A DNA stretch of 64,000 nt, taken from contig NZ_CP122961.1 in assembly GCF_029854215.1 (NCBI RefSeq), forward strand, positions 3,162,001 to 3,226,000. The letters are read 5' to 3'. The stretch is from Halomonas alkaliantarctica (GTDB lineage: Bacteria; Pseudomonadota; Gammaproteobacteria; Pseudomonadales; Halomonadaceae). The notes under the pieces were generated by a model. It ran no database searches and was not told the origin of the DNA. It worked only from the letters and a program-made list of their open reading frames with translations. A program made the translations under genes and the position numbers. This document shows positions 37,248 to 46,912 of this stretch, piece after piece; position 1 is the first letter of the stretch, and each line of letters opens with the position of its first letter.

Positions 37248-38033
37248 TCAACCCAGCCACACATCCAAGAACAGCATAATCACCAGACCCATCGCCAAAC
37301 CAAAGGTGGCTTTTTTCTGGTGCCCGCAGCGGTGAGTTTCGGGGATGATTTCGTGGCTGATCACGTACAGCATCGCGCCGGCGGCAAAGGCAAGGCCCCA
37401 AGGCAGCAGTATTTGGGAAACGCTGACAATACTGGCACCAAATAGCCCGCCAACGGGCTCGATTAGGCCAGTTAGCGCAGCAATAGACCAGGAGCGCCAC
37501 TTTGAGTAGCCCTCGCCCATTAAAGCGACCGCTACGGCCAGCCCTTCTGGCATGTTCTGTAGGCCAATACCAATCGCCAGGGGCATACCACCCTCTAACC
37601 CATTGGCCCCAAAGCCGACGCCCACCGCCATGCCTTCAGGCAGGTTGTGGATAGTAATCGCAAATACAAACAGCCACACCCGACGCAGCGATGCTGCCTC
37701 CGGCCCTTCGCGCCCCTGGGCAAAATGCTCATGGGGCAGATGCTCGTTAAGCAGCGCAATCGCGCCCATCCCTAACAAAATAGCCGCACAAACAATCGCG
37801 GCGGGCACGGGGCCATCGGAATAATAGATTTCCGCAGCGTCGAGCGCTGGAATAATCAGCGAAAAGAAGGATGCCGCCAGCATCACACCAGCGGCAAACC
37901 CCAGCGCCAGATCACGAAAGCCCCGGCTAGGAGTTTTACCCAGCAGCACCGGTAGCGCACCCACCGCCGTCAACAATCCAGCAATTAAGCTGCCCAAAAA
38001 CCCTAATAACAACGTATTTCCCATGGACAGCAT
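37248..38033 (-). CDS. ZIP-family metal transporter (GufA/ZupT-like)
   Basis: 261-residue protein with about eight membrane helices. Helix 4/5 metal motifs are HNLPEGMAVGVGF and QNMPEGLAVAVAL, and the loop holds HLPHEHFAQG. ZIP proteins bring in zinc, iron, manganese or cobalt. It lies next to the export ATPase, so opposing zinc or metal fluxes may be jointly tuned. I chose the ATG at 38033; a TTG or ATG at 38048/38024 are alternatives. Confidence 0.85.
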   Translation of the reverse strand: MLSMGNTLLLGFLGSLIAGLLTAVGALPVLLGKTPSRGFRDLALGFAAGVMLAASFFSLIIPALDAAEIYYSDGPVPAAIVCAAILLGMGAIALLNEHLPHEHFAQGREGPEAASLRRVWLFVFAITIHNLPEGMAVGVGFGANGLEGGMPLAIGIGLQNMPEGLAVAVALMGEGYSKWRSWSIAALTGLIEPVGGLFGASIVSVSQILLPWGLAFAAGAMLYVISHEIIPETHRCGHQKKATFGLAMGLVIMLFLDVWLG

Positions 38034-38683
38034 AAACTCGGTTGGCAATCAGAAAGGCATCAAAGAGAACGACACGTTGTTGTCTAACGTGGTTTCAACA
38101 CATACTTTAACGCACTAACGCCTAATGAATAAATAATGATGATCTTCATCAGCACGATGTAAGCGTGCGCCCTAGAGGCGCTAGTAGAGGGATCCTCGCG
38201 CCTCTTTCCTCTACATTAGCAACTCCCCCCACTTTTCTTGCTTGATTCCCGCCAAACGTTAGGCGATTAGCCTATACAGCTAGGCACTGCAAACCACCTC
38301 ACTCCACTACCCACAGCGGAATTGTTATAGCGCCTAGCAATAAATTATACAAAAACTGTACGATCAAGTGATTTTCTTCAGAACCTCCTCTATAATTTTA
38401 CCTATACTCATATTGTACATAGAAATTGAAAAAGACAGCTTAACTTCTACCGCTTCTTAAAATTTCTCCAAAAAAGCAACTTTTTAATGCGTAACATTTT
38501 GAAAATAATAACTATTAACAACTCGACTCAATGCCTGACCATTAGCAACATTTAATAATAAAAATACCGAAAATATTACAAATGCAACATTTTGTGTCAT
38601 CTAGATACAATTTGATGCTTATAGACCAAAACTGCTCTAACCTTGTACACAAGACTTTAATAGAACCGTTGACAGGATTAACA
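38034..38683. other. 650-base AT-rich intergenic region with a hairpin
   Basis: No gene is seen. The right half (about 38330-38680) is clearly richer in A/T than its surroundings, which suggests promoter or curved DNA for the chemoreceptor-like gene. A nested hairpin GAGGCGC / GCGCCTC with inner GAGG / CCTC and a TTT tail lies at 38175-38204. It could end or form a small RNA, but no start or target is apparent. Confidence 0.5.
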
Positions 38684-39952
38684 ATGCTCACTCTTCTAGC
38701 TTCTAATGGTTTACATAGTGCACTGTACCAACATACCGCTTGTATCTCTTTTTCACCTGAAGGGATTATCAAGGAGGCAAGTGAGCAATTCCTGACCACT
38801 GTCGGTTACTCCCTTGAGCAAGTGAAGGGGCAACACCACCGGATTTTCTGCTTTCCTGAAGAGAGCAGTAGTCTTGAGTACCGTACTTTTTGGGAAACAC
38901 TTGCCGCTGGGCATAGCCAGCAAGGGCGCTTTCGGCGTTCAAATGCCCTGGGCGATGAGATTTGGTTAGAGGCCACCTACTTACCGATCAGTAACCGGCG
39001 AGGAAAGGTTGTCGAGATACTCAAAATTGCCAATGACGTTACCACCGTGCACCAAGAAGCAGAGCGCAAAAATGCTGTCTTAGAAGCGCTAAACAGCTCC
39101 ATGGCGGTGATTGAATTTACGCCCAACGGTGAGATTCTTAACGCCAACACAAACTTTGAAAAGGTGATGGGCTATCGAAATGAAGAATTAGTAGGTGCGC
39201 ACCATAGAATGTTTTGTCCTGCCGATTTCTCAAAAACCAACCCGCTTTTCTGGGAGCGTCTGGCTCAGGGCGAGTACATGCAAGGCAAGTTTCAGCGCTT
39301 GGATTCTCGTGGCACCAGCGTGTGGCTAGAGGCGACTTACAACCCGATTCAAGATGGCCATGGAAAGGTCGTTAAAGTGGTTAAGTTTGCCACCGACATC
39401 ACCCGCTCCGTTGAGGCCGCTGAATCAGCGACACGCGCTGTCACTGCCGCCCAGAGCACCTCATCTCAGACAGAACAAATCGCCCAAAACGGCCTTAGCC
39501 ACCTACAGCGCGTTGTTCGTGATTCGGAACAAGCGGCGTTAACGTTGGCAGAAGCGCAGCAGCTAATCTCCGCGCTTAACAAGCAAGCACAGAGTATTAA
39601 TAGCATTACCGAGTCGATTGCACTGATCGCTAACCAGACCAACCTACTCTCACTTAATGCCGCAATAGAAGCAGCACGAGCGGGTGAACAGGGTCGCGGA
39701 TTTGCGGTTGTGGCTAACGAAGTGCGCCGCTTGGCCAAAGGCTCTAGTGAAGCGGTGGATGAAATTACTAAGGTGCTGAAAGAGAACAGCGCCTTGGTGG
39801 AGCGCACTACTCAAGCGATGCAGCAGGTAGTAGAGCAAGGAAAATCCAGCCAGACCAGCGTCGGGGAAATTGAGATCATCGTCAACGAGATACTCACCGG
39901 GGCGCGCAGTGTTTCCACGTCTATTGAGCAGTTAGCGCTGGAAGCTTCTTGA
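38684..39952 (+). CDS. Soluble methyl-accepting-type signalling protein with two PAS domains (BdlA/Aer-like)
   Basis: 422-residue cytoplasmic protein. Two tandem PAS domains (about 15-130 and 135-260), each containing the same [15 protein letters not shown] loop and the WLEATY(N/L)PI motif, are followed by an MCP signalling domain ending in the hairpin region [25 protein letters not shown]. Lacking membrane segments it resembles BdlA, a biofilm-dispersal regulator, as well as energy-taxis receptors. ATG at 38684 after AGGATTAACA is my start, since a longer frame begins in the AT-rich region. No che genes are close. Confidence 0.88.
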   Translation: MLTLLASNGLHSALYQHTACISFSPEGIIKEASEQFLTTVGYSLEQVKGQHHRIFCFPEESSSLEYRTFWETLAAGHSQQGRFRRSNALGDEIWLEATYLPISNRRGKVVEILKIANDVTTVHQEAERKNAVLEALNSSMAVIEFTPNGEILNANTNFEKVMGYRNEELVGAHHRMFCPADFSKTNPLFWERLAQGEYMQGKFQRLDSRGTSVWLEATYNPIQDGHGKVVKVVKFATDITRSVEAAESATRAVTAAQSTSSQTEQIAQNGLSHLQRVVRDSEQAALTLAEAQQLISALNKQAQSINSITESIALIANQTNLLSLNAAIEAARAGEQGRGFAVVANEVRRLAKGSSEAVDEITKVLKENSALVERTTQAMQQVVEQGKSSQTSVGEIEIIVNEILTGARSVSTSIEQLALEAS

Positions 39953-39960
39953 TTCAATGC

Positions 39961-39989
39961 AAAAAACCAGCGCATCGGCGCTGGCTTTT
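39961..39989. terminator. Bidirectional terminator between chemoreceptor-like and peroxiredoxin genes
   Basis: CCAGCGC / GCGCTGG with ATCG loop is flanked by A-runs to the left and T-run to the right, so it works for both convergent genes. Confidence 0.85.
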
Positions 39990-40008
39990 GGCTCTTTACC
40001 CCACTCTA

Positions 40009-40659
40009 TTAACGCAGTGGTGTCTTACGCAGGTATGGCAGCACTGTTTCGTATTCGCCATACTTTTGCTTGGCATCGGCGTCGGAAACGCTAGGCGGAA
40101 TAATCACGTCCTGACCTATCGTCCAATCAGCCGGGGTGGCAACGCCATATTTCGCGGTGGTTTGCAGCGCATCCAGGGCGCGTAGAATTTCCGCAAAGTT
40201 GCGCCCTACGGTCATCGGGTAGGTCATGGAAAGCTTCAACTGCTTATCCGGCCCGATAATAAATACCGAGCGCACCGTAGCGCTGTCTGCCGGTGTGCGG
40301 CCATCAGGCAGGTAGGCATCTTCCGGCAGCATGTCATAAAGCTTTGACACCGTTAGGCTGTCGTCGGCGATGATCGGAAAATCGACCTCGCTGCCGCTGA
40401 CGGTTTGTATGTCATTGCCCCAGCGTTTGTGGTCTTCAACGCCATCCACGGAAACACCGATCACTTTAGTGCCGCGTTTCTTCCACTCTGCGCTCAGCTT
40501 CGCGACGGCGCCGAATTCCGTCGTGCAAACCGGGGTAAAATCTTTCGGGTGCGAAAACAGGATCGCCCAGCTATCGCCAATCCAGTCATGAAAGCGAATC
40601 GGCCCTTGGCTTGTTTCCGCTTCAAAATCAGGTACGACGGCATTAATACGTAATGACAT
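40009..40659 (-). CDS. 1-Cys peroxiredoxin (Prx6 type)
   Basis: 216 residues; the peroxidatic cysteine is C45 in FTPVCTTEFG, and the active-site set SHPKDFTPVC with later NVRRI-type R is typical of the Prx6/AhpC-TSA class. The C-terminal domain (SFIIGPDKQLKLSMTYP) matches Prx6. It removes peroxides using a thiol reductant. Confidence 0.94.
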   Translation of the reverse strand: MSLRINAVVPDFEAETSQGPIRFHDWIGDSWAILFSHPKDFTPVCTTEFGAVAKLSAEWKKRGTKVIGVSVDGVEDHKRWGNDIQTVSGSEVDFPIIADDSLTVSKLYDMLPEDAYLPDGRTPADSATVRSVFIIGPDKQLKLSMTYPMTVGRNFAEILRALDALQTTAKYGVATPADWTIGQDVIIPPSVSDADAKQKYGEYETVLPYLRKTPLR

Positions 40660-40866
40660 GCTTTCCTCCTTAATGGACGCTAGACGCCCTAATACTTTAT
40701 TGGACTTTCAACACCTTCACTATAGATCATTTAGCGCTAAGACAGCGAGTACCCAGACAACGTTCACTATCGCTTGTTTAGCCCCTCTTTGGAGCAAAAG
40801 CGCTCGCTTATAAAAAGCAGAACGGCGCCCTTAGACGCCGATCAACATCAGTGAGGCTAGCTGGGA

Positions 40867-41904
40867 TTACTCGACTGTTTTGGTGTCTTTATCTTCCCGC
40901 TTAACTCGTTTGATCCACTGCTGTTTTGCATAGTGGCGTAAATTGGCCACATTGTCGGTCTCATCGACAATATCTTGACCCAAAATGGTTTCGATAATGT
41001 CTTCTAATGTGATTAAACCTACAAAGGTACCGTGCTCGTCGTAGACCACTCGCATGTGCAGGTGATCTTTTAGCATAGAGGTGAATACCTGCTCGACGTT
41101 ATGGGAGACGTCAACGCTGCCGATTGGATGCATCAACTCGCGCATCGTTTTGGCATCGTCAGCGTGGTACATATCCGCTTTATGCACATAGCCAAAGGCC
41201 TGCTCACCGTTGTCCATCACCGGGAAACGCGTGAACGGCGCTTTGCCATACTGCTCATCAAACGTTTTCACGGTCATATCAGGCAAAACGGTTTCACACA
41301 CCGTACGCGGCGTCATCGCTTTGCTGACGACGATATCGTGCAAGTTGAGCATATTGATAATGGTGCGCGACTCGTCTGCATCCAGCACCTTCTCTTCCAG
41401 GCCGACGCGGGCCAGCACTTTAATTTCATCGCGCAGATCGACATCGTGCTCTGACTTACCAAGTCGGCGGGTGATCTGCTCCGACATCCAGATAAAAGGC
41501 AGCAGGCCTATAATCATCGGCTTTAATAAGCGCGGCAAAAACGGCGACAAACCGCGCCAGTAAGTCGCGCCAATGGTCTTAGGAATAATTTCCGAGAGTA
41601 TCAAAATCGCCATGGTCATCACCGCCGAGACGATGGCAATAGAGGCTTCGCCAAACACGACCGCGGCCTGAGCACCCACTGCGGTTGCCCCCACGGTATG
41701 GGCAATTGTGTTGAGCGTCAAAATAGCGGCGAGGGGCCGGTCGATATTGGCCTTGAGGTGCGTAAGCGAGGCGTGCAACTTGGGGTTATCTTCTTTCTGC
41801 TTAGCAATGTAGCTGGGCGTAATTGAAAGAAGCGCCGCTTCAAGGATGGAACATAAAAACGAGAACGCGATTGAAAGGGTAGCAATCGTGATTAGGAGAA
41901 ACAT
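40867..41904 (-). CDS. CNNM/DUF21-CBS membrane protein (CorB-like)
   Basis: 345 residues with an N-terminal CNNM domain of about four helices (SILEAALLSIT, EIIPKTIGA), an acidic linker and two CBS domains (EKVLDADESR... MTPRTV and VFVTLED-like FVGLITLEDIIETILGQDIVDE). The C-terminal CorC-HlyC domain is missing or very short, so it is the shorter type. The family is linked to Mg2+ or Co2+ transport. Confidence 0.87.
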   Translation of the reverse strand: MFLLITIATLSIAFSFLCSILEAALLSITPSYIAKQKEDNPKLHASLTHLKANIDRPLAAILTLNTIAHTVGATAVGAQAAVVFGEASIAIVSAVMTMAILILSEIIPKTIGATYWRGLSPFLPRLLKPMIIGLLPFIWMSEQITRRLGKSEHDVDLRDEIKVLARVGLEEKVLDADESRTIINMLNLHDIVVSKAMTPRTVCETVLPDMTVKTFDEQYGKAPFTRFPVMDNGEQAFGYVHKADMYHADDAKTMRELMHPIGSVDVSHNVEQVFTSMLKDHLHMRVVYDEHGTFVGLITLEDIIETILGQDIVDETDNVANLRHYAKQQWIKRVKREDKDTKTVE

Positions 41905-42003
41905 GAGGGCCTAGAGTGATGGGTGGTAGCGGGTTTATAGGGGCATCATAAGCGGAAGTCAATGCTTCTCTATCACGCATTCATCAATCCCGCAGAGCTA
42001 ACT

Positions 42004-42069
42004 TCATGGGCGAAGAGCCAGTGCGGCGCCGATGGCAACGAAGATGCCTTTAAATCCGCGACCAACGCG
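42004..42069 (-). pseudogene. Possible remnant of a LysE/RhtB-type transporter C-terminus
   Basis: On the minus strand a short reading RVGRGFKGIFVAIGAALALRP ends in TGA and looks like the C-terminal helix of LysE-family exporters. An in-frame stop lies directly upstream. It is too short for certainty. Confidence 0.25.
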
Positions 42070-42120
42070 TCAGCATGTCACTGTTGAGCGGCGTTTTCCA
42101 TTCGTTAAGGCGCTCTCAAT

Positions 42121-42161
42121 AAAAGCGCCTCCCTTGCTATCAGTAGCATCGGGGAGGCGTC
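42121..42161 (-). terminator. Terminator after luxS
   Basis: On the minus strand CGCCTCCC / GGGAGGCG, with a second inner stem TGCTA/TAGCA, is followed by CTTTT. Confidence 0.85.
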
Positions 42162-42193
42162 AGGCTAACTATCTGCTTACTGCTATATAATGC

Positions 42194-42661
42194 TTAGGCG
42201 AACACTTCAGTCCATTCGCTGCGTTTGGCCAGCAAGTTACGAGCCAGCTCCTGGGCGCCTTCAAGGCTGTGGCTGGCGGCCCAGCCGCACTGCATTTCGT
42301 TGCAGGCGGGTACTTCAGTGGCTTCTAGCACATCGTTCAAGGTTTGTTCGATGATAGTGATCACGCCGTCGTAGTCGTCGTGATTGATCATCGCGATGTA
42401 GAAGCCGGTTTGGCAGCCCATGGGACTGATATCGACTACTTTATCGGTATGATTACGCGACATCTCAGCCATCAAGTGCTCAAGGGAGTGCAGCGCGGGC
42501 ATCTCCATATGATCTTTGTTCGGCTGGCAGATACGCAGGTCGTATTTATGAATACGGTCGCCGTTCTGGCCTTCTTTAATATCGGCTAACCGAACATACG
42601 GGGCTTTGACCTTGGTGTGATCCAGGTTAAAGCTCTCGACGTTCATCTTTTTATCGGTCAT
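42194..42661 (-). CDS. luxS: S-ribosylhomocysteine lyase LuxS
   Basis: 155-residue metalloenzyme that makes homocysteine and DPD, the precursor of autoinducer AI-2. The metal site HSLEH (H58 and H62) and C125 (NEMQC) plus the catalytic cysteine at C83 (MGCQTGFY) are all present. ATG at 42661 follows AGGAG. A small ABM protein gene lies upstream in the same direction with a 33-base gap, so they may be co-transcribed. Confidence 0.96.
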   Translation of the reverse strand: MTDKKMNVESFNLDHTKVKAPYVRLADIKEGQNGDRIHKYDLRICQPNKDHMEMPALHSLEHLMAEMSRNHTDKVVDISPMGCQTGFYIAMINHDDYDGVITIIEQTLNDVLEATEVPACNEMQCGWAASHSLEGAQELARNLLAKRSEWTEVFA

Positions 42662-42694
42662 GTTGGCTCCTTTTTCGCTTAAAGCTTAATTCGT

Positions 42695-43042
42695 TTAAAC
42701 CTTGGGCGCGTCAAAATTCCATGGCTCATCGGTGTAGACACACACGTTGGCATCTTCGATGTCGCCATCCGGCGCTTCAACGTGCTTGGCAAAGAAGTCT
42801 TGAATCTCTTTGCGCTGGCAGTGGGCTTCAAACTCTTCGCGACTGGCCCAGATTTCATGAAACACAATCGGATAACCGGTGCCTTGGGCGAAGGGGTTAT
42901 CGATCTGCCGGGTCACGGTGTAGTGAATGCAGGCATCTTCCCGGTGGGTGTTCGGTTCTAACGACTGAAGCGCTTTGAATACCGCTTCTTCTTTGCCTAG
43001 TTTGGGCTTAAAACCGGCAATACAGTAAATTTTCTCTGACAT
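42695..43042 (-). CDS. ABM-domain protein (putative quinol monooxygenase-like)
   Basis: 115-residue antibiotic-biosynthesis-monooxygenase fold, with KIYCIAGFKPKLGKEEAV, VFHEIWASREEFEAHCQRKEI and the end FAKHV. YgiN-type members act on quinols, and other members degrade or chlorinate heme or polyketides, so the substrate is open. It runs before luxS. Confidence 0.8.
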   Translation of the reverse strand: MSEKIYCIAGFKPKLGKEEAVFKALQSLEPNTHREDACIHYTVTRQIDNPFAQGTGYPIVFHEIWASREEFEAHCQRKEIQDFFAKHVEAPDGDIEDANVCVYTDEPWNFDAPKV

Positions 43043-43103
43043 TCTTGAATCCTAGATCGTTAAACGTGTGTCATTATGCGGCCTGTCTACGTCGGTTAAC
43101 AAC

Positions 43104-43781
43104 CTAGCGGATGATGCGCTCTGCCAATGCTTCTAGATCGGTCACGGTCATATCCGGCTCGATCCCCCAAGGATCGAAAGGGGCGTCAGAGCTGCGCCGT
43201 ATCCAGGCACTGCGTAGGCCTGCATGGGTGGCGCCAATCACATCAAAGGGGTTACTGGAAACCAGCCATGTCTGTTCGGGTCGTGTTTCTAAGCGGCTAC
43301 GCAAATGCGCGTACACTGCTGGGTCGGGCTTGAAGCGTTTTACCTCATCGGCGCTGATCACATCGTCCATATGGCTCTCAACGCCTGCGCGGGTAAGTAG
43401 TTTGGACACGGCATCCGCTGTACCGTTCGAAAATGCCACACAGCGTATGCCCGCATCGCGAAGCTGATCTAGCGCAGGCACTACATCGTCAAACGCGGGC
43501 AGCTCACCATAGACCGCCATTAGATGATCTTGGTCGTTATCCGAAAGCCCGGTTTGCAGTGCGCGGTCGATAAAAACCAGCGCTTCGCGGGTGCACTCCG
43601 AAAACGGCACGTAAGCTCCCATCAGGCCATGGCGAAAGCTGTACTCTAGCTGCTTATCGCGCCAGCGGCGGGCAAATTCACCGGCTTTGGAGGCATCCGT
43701 TAGGCGACGTTCGAGCTCAACGGTAACCCCTTGGGTATCGATCAACGTACCGTATACATCGAAGGCTAAGACCGGTTGCAT
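43104..43781 (-). CDS. Haloacid dehalogenase type II-like hydrolase
   Basis: 225 residues; HAD nucleophile D8 in AFDVYGTLID, the SNGTADAV (motif II) and motif III-IV regions (KRFKPDPAVY, SSNPFDVIGA) are typical of (S)-2-haloacid dehalogenases, including the SNPFD motif. It may act on a 2-haloacid or on a phosphate ester. Confidence 0.85.
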   Translation of the reverse strand: MQPVLAFDVYGTLIDTQGVTVELERRLTDASKAGEFARRWRDKQLEYSFRHGLMGAYVPFSECTREALVFIDRALQTGLSDNDQDHLMAVYGELPAFDDVVPALDQLRDAGIRCVAFSNGTADAVSKLLTRAGVESHMDDVISADEVKRFKPDPAVYAHLRSRLETRPEQTWLVSSNPFDVIGATHAGLRSAWIRRSSDAPFDPWGIEPDMTVTDLEALAERIIR

Positions 43782-43861
43782 CGTTGGCTACTCCTTAACT
43801 TTCAATTAATTGTGACCTGAGTTCAGCTTATATCTTTAGCATAGTAGACACCTTCAATAAC

Positions 43862-43889
43862 AAAAGCGCCGCTGCACAGGCAGCGGCGC
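43862..43889 (-). terminator. Terminator after doeD
   Basis: Perfect 12-bp stem AAGCGCCGCTGC / GCAGCGGCGCTT with an ACAG loop is followed on the minus strand by TTTT. Confidence 0.88.
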
Positions 43890-43910
43890 TTAGAAGGCTA
43901 AATCAGGTCA

Positions 43911-45344
43911 TCAAACCGTAAACGCGGCCTCTTTTTCACCACTTTTCAGGTCACCAGAGCGCACCAGTTCATCGGTAACCCGGTCAATGGCGCGCTTGGC
44001 GCGGCCAATCATCTCATCCACTTCCCCACGATTAATGGTCAGCGGCGGTGCAAAGCCGAGAATATCGCCTTGGGGCATGGCCCGGGCAATCAGGTTCTCT
44101 TCCATGGCAGCCGCCGCCACGCGAGGGCCGACTTTAAGTGCCGGGTCGAAGTGCAGGCGCTGCTTGGCATCCGGTGAGAACTCCAGTGCCGCCATTAGCC
44201 CAACGCCGCGTACGTCACCCAGCAGCGGATGGCCTTCAAAGTTAGCCTTTAGCTGCTGCTGGAAATAAGCACCGGTTTCAGCGGCGTTGCCCACCAGGTT
44301 TTCACGTTCGATAATATCCAGGTTGGCAAGCCCTGCCGCACAGCCCAGGGCGTGGCCAGAGTAGGTCCAGCCATGGCCGATGGGGCCGTACTCACCGGTG
44401 CCCTGCTCCAGCACCTGCCAGACTTTCTCACCCACAATCACACCGGAGAGCGGCTGGTAGGCGCTAGTTAAGCCCTTGGCGATGGTGACCAGGTCAGGCT
44501 TCATATTGTAGTGATGGCTGCCGAAATCAGAGCCGGTACGGCCAAAGCCACACACCACTTCATCAGCAATCAGCAACACATCGTACTTCGCCAGCACGGT
44601 TTGAATCGCATCCCAGTAGCCTTCCGGCGGCGGTACGATACCCCCCGTACCCAGAACCGGCTCGCCAATAAAGGCAGCCACAGTATCCGGGCCCTCTTCC
44701 AGAATCATCGCTTCCAACTTGTCGGCGCAGTAAGCGGAGAACTCGAGCTCGGTCATGCCGTGCTGTTCGGCGGCGCGTAGGTAGTAGTGCGGCGCTTCGG
44801 TATGGCGAATGGTGTCGATCGGCAGATCAAAGTGGTCGTGGAACGCTTTCAGGCCAGTCAGCGAGCCTGAAGCAATGCCAGAACCGTGGTAGCCGCGCAT
44901 GCGTGAGATAACCTTTTTCTTCTGCGGGCGGCCCAGCACGTTGTTGTAGTAGCGCACGATCTTGAGCTGAGTTTCGTTGGCGTCCGAGCCGGACATGCCG
45001 TAGTACACTTTGGACATGTTCATGCCGGCGATTTTCAAAATACGCTCGGAAAGCTCGATCTGCGGCTCGTTGGAGTGGCCCACATAGGTGTGATAGTAAG
45101 AGAGCTCTAACGCTTGCTTATAGATCGCTTCAGCGACTTCGGTGCGACCGTAGCCGATGTTGACGCAGTAAAGCCCGGCAAAGCCGTCGATAAATTCACG
45201 GCCATCTTTATCCACGATATTGATGCCTTTGCCGCCGGTAATCACGCGGCCCGGGGCATCGCCATGGGCGAAATCGCGCAGGTGGGTAGAGGCGTGGAAA
45301 GTGACTTTACGATCACGTTCGATCAAATTCTGATGCAAGCTCAT
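43911..45344 (-). CDS. doeD: Diaminobutyrate:2-oxoglutarate/pyruvate transaminase DoeD
   Basis: Class III PLP aminotransferase, 477 residues. In ectoine degradation DoeD converts L-2,4-diaminobutyrate to aspartate semialdehyde. Visible: FASTHLRDF-type N-terminus, YYGMSGSDANETQLK, ADEVVCGFGRTG (PLP aspartate), and the PLP lysine in VTIAKGLTSAYQPLS. Start ATG at 45344 follows AGAGAGAA. It is the last gene of the doe set, separated from doeC by a hairpin. Confidence 0.9.
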   Translation of the reverse strand: MSLHQNLIERDRKVTFHASTHLRDFAHGDAPGRVITGGKGINIVDKDGREFIDGFAGLYCVNIGYGRTEVAEAIYKQALELSYYHTYVGHSNEPQIELSERILKIAGMNMSKVYYGMSGSDANETQLKIVRYYNNVLGRPQKKKVISRMRGYHGSGIASGSLTGLKAFHDHFDLPIDTIRHTEAPHYYLRAAEQHGMTELEFSAYCADKLEAMILEEGPDTVAAFIGEPVLGTGGIVPPPEGYWDAIQTVLAKYDVLLIADEVVCGFGRTGSDFGSHHYNMKPDLVTIAKGLTSAYQPLSGVIVGEKVWQVLEQGTGEYGPIGHGWTYSGHALGCAAGLANLDIIERENLVGNAAETGAYFQQQLKANFEGHPLLGDVRGVGLMAALEFSPDAKQRLHFDPALKVGPRVAAAAMEENLIARAMPQGDILGFAPPLTINRGEVDEMIGRAKRAIDRVTDELVRSGDLKSGEKEAAFTV

Positions 45345-45366
45345 AGCGTTCTCTCTATACAGTAAA

Positions 45367-45387
45367 CCTCCCCGCATTATGGGGAGG
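45367..45387. other. Perfect hairpin between doeC and doeD
   Basis: CCTCCCC / GGGGAGG with a GCATTAT loop lies in the 71-base gap. Downstream of it on the minus strand is only TTTAC, so it is a poor terminator and more likely reduces or stabilises the doeD part of the message. Confidence 0.65.
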
Positions 45388-45415
45388 GTGTTTTAAATTA
45401 TTTTCGACTTTATGA

Positions 45416-46912
45416 CTAGCTGCCAGAGACTGAACCCAGCGCACCCAGGCAGTAATATTTCGTTTCCAAATACTCATCGATACCCGTGGCGCCGCCTTCA
45501 CGACCAAGGCCGGACTGCTTCACACCACCGAACGGCACCGGCGGACCTGTCATCTTCACTGAGTTGACGCTGACCATGCCGTACTCCAGGGCGCGCATCA
45601 GCTTCCAGATGCGGCGAATATCGTGTGTGTAGATGTACGCGGCCAGGCCGTACTCGGTGTCGTTGGCCATTTCGATTACTTCGTCGTCGGTGCTGTAGGC
45701 GGTGATACCGGCAACCGGGGCGAAGTTTTCTTCCCGCCACACTTTCATCTGCGCCGTCACGCCGGTCAGCATCACCGGCATAAAGAAGTTCTCGCCGGGT
45801 GCTTGGCTTTGATCACCGCCGATCACGGTGGCGCCTTTAGAGATGGCGTCATCGACAATCGCGGCGGCTTTTTCTACCGCTTGGCGGTGAATCAGCGGAC
45901 CAAGGTCTATCTCGCTTTGGAGGCCATTGCCCAAGGTAAGCGCTGCCATACGCTCGCTGAAATGCTCAACGAACTCATCGTGGATGGATTCGTGCACCAG
46001 AATGCGGTTGGCTGCCAAACAGTCCTGCCCCGCGGTTTGGAACTTGGCGTCGATTGCTGCGAAAGCAGCCTCTTTCGGGTCCATATCCGGCCCGACGATA
46101 AACGGTGCGTTGCCGCCCAGTTCCAACGATAAGCGCTTGACGGTGTTGGCGCTCTGCTCGATCAGCAGACGGCCCACACGAGTGGAGCCAGTGAACGACA
46201 ACGCCCGAATACGCGACTCGCTGCAGAGGATTTTCGAGACTTCCGCCGGATCGCCTAGCACCACGTTAAAAATGCCCGCCGGAATCCCCGCGCGCTCGGC
46301 AAGCTCTGCCAGCGCCAACGCAGAGTAAGGCGTTTCGTTGGCAGGTTTAACAATCACCGGACAGCCCGCCGCCAGCGCCGCTGCTGCTTTGCGAGTGATC
46401 ATCGCCAAAGGGAAGTTCCACGGCGTAATCATCGCCGCGATGCCCACCGGCTCTTTAATGGTACCCAGTGAGGCGTTAGGAATATGGCTGGGGATGGTTT
46501 CGCCGTAGGTACGCTTACCCTCTTCGGCGAACCAGCGCACGAAGCTGGCACCGTACTGCACCTCACCACGGGCATCGGGAAGGGGTTTGCCCTGCTCCAG
46601 CGTCATGATGGTCGCAAGGTCTTCGCGGTTGGCTTGAATCAGATCGTACCAAGCCAATAGGCGCTCGCAGCGCTCGTCGGCGCGTAGCGCACGCCACTGT
46701 ACAAACGCGGCTTCAGCGGCATCTACGGCGGCGGTAATCTGTTCGGCTTCCAGTAACGGGATATGGCCAATGGCTTCATTGGTGGCGGGGTCATAGACAG
46801 CTTCTTCGCGACCGCCTTCCCCGTGGGTCCACTTACCGTTCACGTAGGCGTACTGCCGAAACAGACGCGGATCTTCCAGGCGCTTGGCGAGCGTGGCCGA
46901 TAGTGTGGTCAT
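45416..46912 (-). CDS. doeC: Aspartate-semialdehyde dehydrogenase DoeC (ectoine degradation)
   Basis: Aldehyde dehydrogenase of the succinate-semialdehyde-dehydrogenase type, 498 residues. DoeC oxidises aspartate semialdehyde to aspartate in ectoine breakdown. Catalytic Cys in TAGQDCLAANR, general base in SLELGGNAPF, cofactor site TPWNFPLAM, and EEIYAPV-like region EENFAPVAGI are present. It lies 219 bases downstream of doeX, so it may have its own promoter. Confidence 0.88.
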   Translation of the reverse strand: MTTLSATLAKRLEDPRLFRQYAYVNGKWTHGEGGREEAVYDPATNEAIGHIPLLEAEQITAAVDAAEAAFVQWRALRADERCERLLAWYDLIQANREDLATIMTLEQGKPLPDARGEVQYGASFVRWFAEEGKRTYGETIPSHIPNASLGTIKEPVGIAAMITPWNFPLAMITRKAAAALAAGCPVIVKPANETPYSALALAELAERAGIPAGIFNVVLGDPAEVSKILCSESRIRALSFTGSTRVGRLLIEQSANTVKRLSLELGGNAPFIVGPDMDPKEAAFAAIDAKFQTAGQDCLAANRILVHESIHDEFVEHFSERMAALTLGNGLQSEIDLGPLIHRQAVEKAAAIVDDAISKGATVIGGDQSQAPGENFFMPVMLTGVTAQMKVWREENFAPVAGITAYSTDDEVIEMANDTEYGLAAYIYTHDIRRIWKLMRALEYGMVSVNSVKMTGPPVPFGGVKQSGLGREGGATGIDEYLETKYYCLGALGSVSGS

